From an uncultured bacterium (lineage in GTDB: Bacteria > Bacillota > Clostridia > Oscillospirales > Acutalibacteraceae): a stretch of 16,970 bases of DNA. A model generated the notes under the pieces. That model was not told the DNA's origin, made no database searches, and saw only the letters and a program-made list of their open reading frames with translations. The position numbers and the translations under genes were made by a program. Every line of letters starts with the position of its first letter. Position 1 is the stretch's first letter. This document shows, one piece after another, positions 13,295-16,970 of this stretch. The stretch is taken from assembly GCA_905215105.1 (NCBI GenBank), contig CAJMOI010000029.1:1-16970 (forward strand), written 5' to 3'.

Positions 13295-13460
13295 GGAACT
13301 CCTTTTTCCGATGGTATTTTTCCCGAAAAAATGGACCGTACACCCAAAGTGCTTTTCTCGGGCTCATTTATTCTTCTTATGGATTTTTATTGCAAATCAT
13401 TGCAAAGGCAAGAGCGCCTTTCCAATGGAAATATCCTTTGTCCAAACCTGTATGTTTTCT
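13295..13460. other. Intergenic stretch downstream of the MATE gene
   Basis: No gene or clear MATE terminator is seen. On the minus strand CCCGAGAAAA can pair with TTTTTTCGGG (between about 13323 and 13361, one G-U), but A's rather than T's follow. A 29-codon frame lies at 13278-13367 without a convincing ribosome binding site. Confidence 0.35.
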
Positions 13461-14828
13461 TTATCTCCTGTGATGCTCAGAACTTGAAACAGACCCGGCA
13501 AAAATTCTCTCTTTCTGCCTTCTGTAATACCAATACCCGACCAGATCCGCCGCCATCCATCCAATGGGAACCGACCACCAGATTCCGGTAACGCCCACAG
13601 CCGGAATGGCAGACAGCAAATAAGCCAATACAACCCGCAATCCGAGGGAAATCACCGTCAGCACCACCGACATTCCCGGCTTTTTCACGGAGCGGTACAG
13701 TCCATAGAGCAAAAACAGACAGCCGATTCCCCAATAAAAAGCGCCTTCGATCCGCAGATATTCCACGCCGATGGCCAGGATTTCCCGTTCCTCCGGCTTA
13801 ACAAAAATCAGCATCAGCGGCTCCGCAAAAATGTACACCGCCGCAGAAATCACCACACAGAAGGCTGCTGCCATAGCCACTGCCCGACGGATTCCCTTTT
13901 GAATCCGTTCGGTCTGCCCTGCTCCGAAGTTCTGCGCCACAAAAGTGGAGAAGCCGTTTCCAAAGTCCTGTACCGGCATATAGGCAAAGGAGTCAATTTT
14001 CACTGCCGCCGCAAAGGCCGCCATGACTGCTGTTCCAAAACTGTTCACCAGTCCCTGCACCATCAGAATGCCCAGATTCATCACCGACTGCTGCAAAGAG
14101 GTGAGGAAGGAAAACTGAGCGATCTGCTGCAAAACCTCTTTTTTCGGATACAGGTACCGGAGTTTCAGGCGGAATTCCGGCAGCCGCAGCCAGGTATACA
14201 CCGCGATTCCAATACCGGAAACATACTGGGAAATCACCGTTGCAATGGCAGCCCCTTTGACGCCCCAGGAAAACCCCAGCACAAACCACAAGTCCAGCAC
14301 CACATTCAGCACGGCACACACGGCCAGAAACAACAGCGGCACCACGGAATTTCCCACTGCCCGCAGAAGGGACGCAAAATAATTATAGAGAAAGGTGGCC
14401 GGAATCCCCCAGAAAATCCACCACAGGTATTCCCGCATCAGAGGTTCAATATCTTCCGGAACCTGAAGCAGATACAAAATCTGGTCCATCAAGCCAAAAA
14501 CCAGCAGATTCAGCACTACCGCTGCCGCCAGAATCAAAACAAAGGAAGCGCCCATACTCTCCCGAAGGCTTTCCATCCTTTTTTCTCCATACCGGATGGA
14601 AAACAGCGCGCCGCTGCCCATACACAGTCCCAGCAAAATCGAGGTGAGAAAGGTCATGAGGGTATAAGAAGACCCCACCGCCGCCAGTGCGCCGGAACCG
14701 AGAAACTGGCCTACAATCAGGGTATCCGCAATATTATAAAACTGCTGCAGCAGGTTCCCGGCAATCATTGGCAGGGAAAACAGCAGAATGGTTTTGGTAA
14801 TGGGCCCCTGTGTCAGATTTTTCTGCAT
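13461..14828 (-). CDS. MATE family efflux transporter
   Basis: This 455-aa membrane protein has about twelve predicted transmembrane helices arranged as two homologous halves, the usual length and layout of the multidrug and toxin extrusion family. The N-terminal segment P-M-I-A-G-N-L-L-Q-Q-F-Y-N-I-A-D-T (20-36) with the following L-I-V-G-Q-F-L-G is the family signature. The second half has the matching S-L-Q-Q-S-V-M-N-L-G and P-V-Q-D-F-G-N-G-F-S. Such proteins export organic cations or other small molecules in exchange for sodium or protons; the substrate cannot be inferred. AAAGGA lies about 11 nt before the ATG, a rather long spacing. The gene has its own promoter and lies downstream of the thrS hairpin, so it is probably transcribed alone. 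It may equally belong to the flippase-like branch, but the length favours an exporter. Confidence 0.93.
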   Translation of the reverse strand: MQKNLTQGPITKTILLFSLPMIAGNLLQQFYNIADTLIVGQFLGSGALAAVGSSYTLMTFLTSILLGLCMGSGALFSIRYGEKRMESLRESMGASFVLILAAAVVLNLLVFGLMDQILYLLQVPEDIEPLMREYLWWIFWGIPATFLYNYFASLLRAVGNSVVPLLFLAVCAVLNVVLDLWFVLGFSWGVKGAAIATVISQYVSGIGIAVYTWLRLPEFRLKLRYLYPKKEVLQQIAQFSFLTSLQQSVMNLGILMVQGLVNSFGTAVMAAFAAAVKIDSFAYMPVQDFGNGFSTFVAQNFGAGQTERIQKGIRRAVAMAAAFCVVISAAVYIFAEPLMLIFVKPEEREILAIGVEYLRIEGAFYWGIGCLFLLYGLYRSVKKPGMSVVLTVISLGLRVVLAYLLSAIPAVGVTGIWWSVPIGWMAADLVGYWYYRRQKERIFAGSVSSSEHHRR

Positions 14829-14867
14829 AGCTCACATCGTTCCTTTCCAAACGAAGGTATCTGACCC

Positions 14868-14896
14868 ATTGTAACACAGAATCCGCCGTATGAAAA
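14868..14896 (-). promoter_or_regulatory. Promoter of the MATE gene
   Basis: On the minus strand TTTTCA (complement of 14891-14896, 4 of 6), a 17-bp spacer and TACAAT (complement of 14868-14873, 5 of 6) fit a sigma-A promoter. The -35 falls in the T-rich tail of the thrS terminator hairpin. Confidence 0.6.
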
Positions 14897-14931
14897 CAGC
14901 AGCGCCCTCCCGGAACAAACCGGAAGGGCGC
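14897..14931 (-). terminator. Terminator hairpin downstream of thrS
   Basis: A 12-bp stem (14920-14931 with 14902-14913, one G-U pair in RNA) encloses a 6-nt loop. On the minus strand the tail TGCTGTTTTC follows, a modest T-tract. It lies 34 bp after the thrS stop. Confidence 0.75.
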
Positions 14932-14964
14932 TTGATTCTTTCAAATGATCAACGGGGAATGCAA

Positions 14965-16905
14965 TCAGTCTTTTGCTTTGGTGGCAACCTGCATCAGGGC
15001 CTTGCTGAGGAATTCCTCCACAGACATAGCACCCAGATCGCCCTCTTTGCGGTGACGGACAGAAACCGTGTTGCTCTCGGCTTCTTTCTCGCCCACAATC
15101 AGCATATAGGGGATCTTCTGCAGCTGGGCTTCGCGGATCTTGTAGCCGATCTTTTCGCTTCTCATATCGCAGGAAGCGCGCAGTCCGGCATTCTTCAAAG
15201 CCTCGGTGACTTCCTGTGCCTTGTCATGGAACCGCTCGCTGATAGGCAGGATGCGGACCTGTTCGGGCATCAGCCACATGGGCAAAGCACCGGCATACTT
15301 TTCAATCAGCAGGGCCAGGGTGCGCTCGTAGCAGCCGATGGAGGTACGGTGGATGATATAGGGGTTCTTGCGCTTTCCGTCGGAGTCCACATATTCCATG
15401 CCGAACTTTTCCGCCAGCAGCTGGTCGATCTGGATGGTGATGAGGGTATCCTCTTTGCCATACACGTTCTTAATCTGGATATCCAGCTTGGGACCGTAGA
15501 AAGCAGCTTCGCCCACGCCCTCCACATAGGAGATTTCCAGATGGTTCAGAATGCGGCGCATGGTATCCTGTGCCTCGTTCCACTGCTCCTCAGTGCCGAT
15601 ATACTTGTCGCGGTTGTCCGGGTCCCACATGGAGAAGCGGTAGGAAACGTCCTCGTACAGGCCCAGAGTCTTCAGCATGAAGATCACCAGCTCCAGGCAG
15701 CCCTTGAACTCGTCTTCCAGCTGGTCAGGACGGCACATCAGGTGGCCTTCGGAAATGGTGAACTGGCGCACACGGATCAGACCGTGCATCTCACCGGAAG
15801 CCTCGTTGCGGAACAGAGTGGAAGTCTCGTTATACCGCAGGGGCAGGTCGCGGTAGGAACGCTGGCGGTTCAGATATGCCTGATACTGGAAGGGGCAGGT
15901 CATGGGACGCAGGGCGAACACTTCGTCGTCCTTTTCCTCATCGCCCAGCACGAACATGCCGTCTTTATAGTGATCCCAGTGGCCGCTGACCTTGTACAGG
16001 TCGCTCTTGGCCATAAGGGGAGTCTTGGTCAGCAGCCAGCCTCTCTTCTGCTCCTCATCCTCCACAAAACGCTGCAGCAGCTGAATGACTCTTGCACCGT
16101 TGGGCAGCAGGATGGGCAGGCCCTGACCGATCAGGTCGCAGGTGGTGAAGTATTCCAGCTGACGGCCCAAAATGTTGTGGTCGCGCTTCTTGGCTTCTTC
16201 CATGGCAGTCAGGTGCTCTTCCAGCTGGGCAGCTTTGGGGAAGGAAATGCCGTACACACGCTGGAGCATATCGTTCTTTGCATCGCCGCGCCAGTAAGCA
16301 GCGGTAGCGGCGGTGAGCTTCACGGCCTTGACGCAGCCGGTGCTCATCAGGTGGGGGCCAGCGCACAGGTCGGTGAAGTCGCCCTGACGATACAGGGAAA
16401 TGGCCTCGCCCTTTCCGGCGTGCTCCTGAATCAGCTCCACCTTATACTTCTGGCCATGCTCTGCCATGAACTTTTCAGCCTCTTCGGGGGAAAGCTCAAA
16501 GCGCTCCAGCGGCAGGTTTTCTTTAATAATCTTCTTAATCTCCGCCTCGATTTTGCTCAGATCCTCGGGGGTAAAGGGCTTTACGCCGCCGATATCATAA
16601 TAGAAACCATTGTCCACAGAGGGTCCCACGCCGAAAACTGCTTCGGGGAACAGACGCTGGACAGCCTGGGCCATAATATGGGAAGTGGTGTGCCAGTAGG
16701 CCTTTTTGCCCTCGGGGTCGTCAAAGGTCAGGATGGAAAGCTCGCAGTCCTCGTTGATGGGGGTGCGCAGGTCCACCACCTCGCCGTTGATTTTGCCGGC
16801 ACAGGAAGCCTTGTACAGACCCATGCCGATGCTCTTGGCAATGTCCGCAACGGTGACGCCGTTTTCAAACTCCCGGACTTCGCCCTTCAAACTGACTTTC
16901 ACCAT
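14965..16905 (-). CDS. thrS: Threonyl-tRNA synthetase
   Basis: This 646-aa cytosolic class II synthetase charges tRNA-Thr. Domains in order: TGS domain (about 1-62), editing domain (about 65-225) with H-T-T-S-H (His72, His76) and C-A-G-P-H (Cys181, His185), catalytic core (about 245-540), and anticodon-binding domain (about 545-640). The catalytic zinc ligands appear as Cys337 (in P-M-T-C-P), His388 (in E-G-H) and His519 (in I-I-H-R-T). Motif 2 is seen in F-R-N-E-A-S-G-E-M-H-G-L-I-R-V-R (365-380). Length and editing residues match the full bacterial enzyme, so proofreading of Ser-tRNA-Thr should be intact. AGGAGAG lies 8 nt before the ATG. The gene stands alone between a hairpin at the window edge and its own terminator. 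Confidence 0.98.
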   Translation of the reverse strand: MVKVSLKGEVREFENGVTVADIAKSIGMGLYKASCAGKINGEVVDLRTPINEDCELSILTFDDPEGKKAYWHTTSHIMAQAVQRLFPEAVFGVGPSVDNGFYYDIGGVKPFTPEDLSKIEAEIKKIIKENLPLERFELSPEEAEKFMAEHGQKYKVELIQEHAGKGEAISLYRQGDFTDLCAGPHLMSTGCVKAVKLTAATAAYWRGDAKNDMLQRVYGISFPKAAQLEEHLTAMEEAKKRDHNILGRQLEYFTTCDLIGQGLPILLPNGARVIQLLQRFVEDEEQKRGWLLTKTPLMAKSDLYKVSGHWDHYKDGMFVLGDEEKDDEVFALRPMTCPFQYQAYLNRQRSYRDLPLRYNETSTLFRNEASGEMHGLIRVRQFTISEGHLMCRPDQLEDEFKGCLELVIFMLKTLGLYEDVSYRFSMWDPDNRDKYIGTEEQWNEAQDTMRRILNHLEISYVEGVGEAAFYGPKLDIQIKNVYGKEDTLITIQIDQLLAEKFGMEYVDSDGKRKNPYIIHRTSIGCYERTLALLIEKYAGALPMWLMPEQVRILPISERFHDKAQEVTEALKNAGLRASCDMRSEKIGYKIREAQLQKIPYMLIVGEKEAESNTVSVRHRKEGDLGAMSVEEFLSKALMQVATKAKD

Positions 16906-16939
16906 GATTGAATCTCTCCTATTACAATAAATTTGGACA

Positions 16940-16968
16940 GGAAAGCCGGACAGCCAGTCCGGCTTTCC
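16940..16968. terminator. Strong hairpin upstream of thrS, attenuator or upstream terminator
   Basis: A perfect 12-bp stem (16940-16951 with 16957-16968) encloses a 5-nt loop, 34 bp upstream of the thrS start codon. On the minus strand it is followed by TGTCCAAATTT, not a clean U-run, so its role there is unclear. It may be the end of a thrS leader or the terminator of a plus-strand gene outside the window; the window ends too soon to tell. Confidence 0.55.
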
Positions 16969-16970
16969 CT

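Noticed and set aside
13278..13367. 29-codon minus-strand frame rich in basic and aromatic residues
   Set aside because: No convincing Shine-Dalgarno or promoter is seen, and it is too short to support without conservation data. It overlaps a possible RNA hairpin, so it is not listed as a gene.
14890..16911. Long plus-strand open frame (673 aa) opposite thrS
   Set aside because: It is a shadow of thrS: it covers the same codons in reverse and has no family features.
1..16970. CRISPR array, insertion sequence, phage or toxin-antitoxin system
   Set aside because: I looked for regularly spaced repeats, transposase motifs and paired small genes with toxin features and saw none.

Overview
The window looks like chromosomal DNA of a gut-type Clostridia, most likely an Oscillospiraceae/Ruminococcaceae relative. 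This is inferred from protein families (DUF4358 and DUF3842 proteins, a T-box leader, a TagF/TarI-type surface polymer locus, an L-fucose operon), strong AGGAGG ribosome binding sites and moderate GC content. No species can be named from sequence alone. There are no tRNA or rRNA genes, insertion sequences, phage genes or CRISPR arrays. Thirteen well-supported protein genes are present, plus one small gene of about 50 codons that I consider probable.

Left edge (1-1929, minus strand): a complete T-box leader with a consensus promoter reads out of the left end, and its specifier triplet is probably CTC (Leu). Upstream of it lies a two-gene lipoprotein unit: an SGNH/GDSL hydrolase followed by a DUF4358 protein. 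An AT-rich divergent region of about 250 bp separates this unit from a plus-strand DUF3842 gene (1930-2346).

L-fucose catabolism (2383-7703): an AraC-family regulator (minus) is divergent from fucA, fucU, a RhaB-type kinase and fucI (plus). FucU equilibrates the fucose anomers, FucI makes L-fuculose, the kinase makes L-fuculose-1-phosphate, and FucA cleaves this to dihydroxyacetone phosphate and L-lactaldehyde. The two divergent promoters overlap, and a tandem TCCGATT repeat with a 10-bp period lies next to them as a candidate AraC site. No fucose transporter or lactaldehyde reductase gene lies in the window.

Surface polymer locus (7813-12735, minus strand): a TagF/TarL-like polyol-phosphate transferase, a TarI/IspD-type cytidylyltransferase, a membrane acyltransferase and an extended SDR nucleotide-sugar-type enzyme, in transcription order. 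Together they suggest a teichoic-acid-like polyol-phosphate polymer. No TarJ-type reductase is present in the window. A terminator-like hairpin lies between the first and second genes.

Right part (12736-16970, minus strand): a 725-bp interval without long genes holds a small transcription unit (promoter, 50-codon ORF, terminator whose stem includes the stop codon). It is followed by a MATE-family transporter gene and thrS (threonyl-tRNA synthetase). A strong hairpin at the right edge lies just upstream of thrS.
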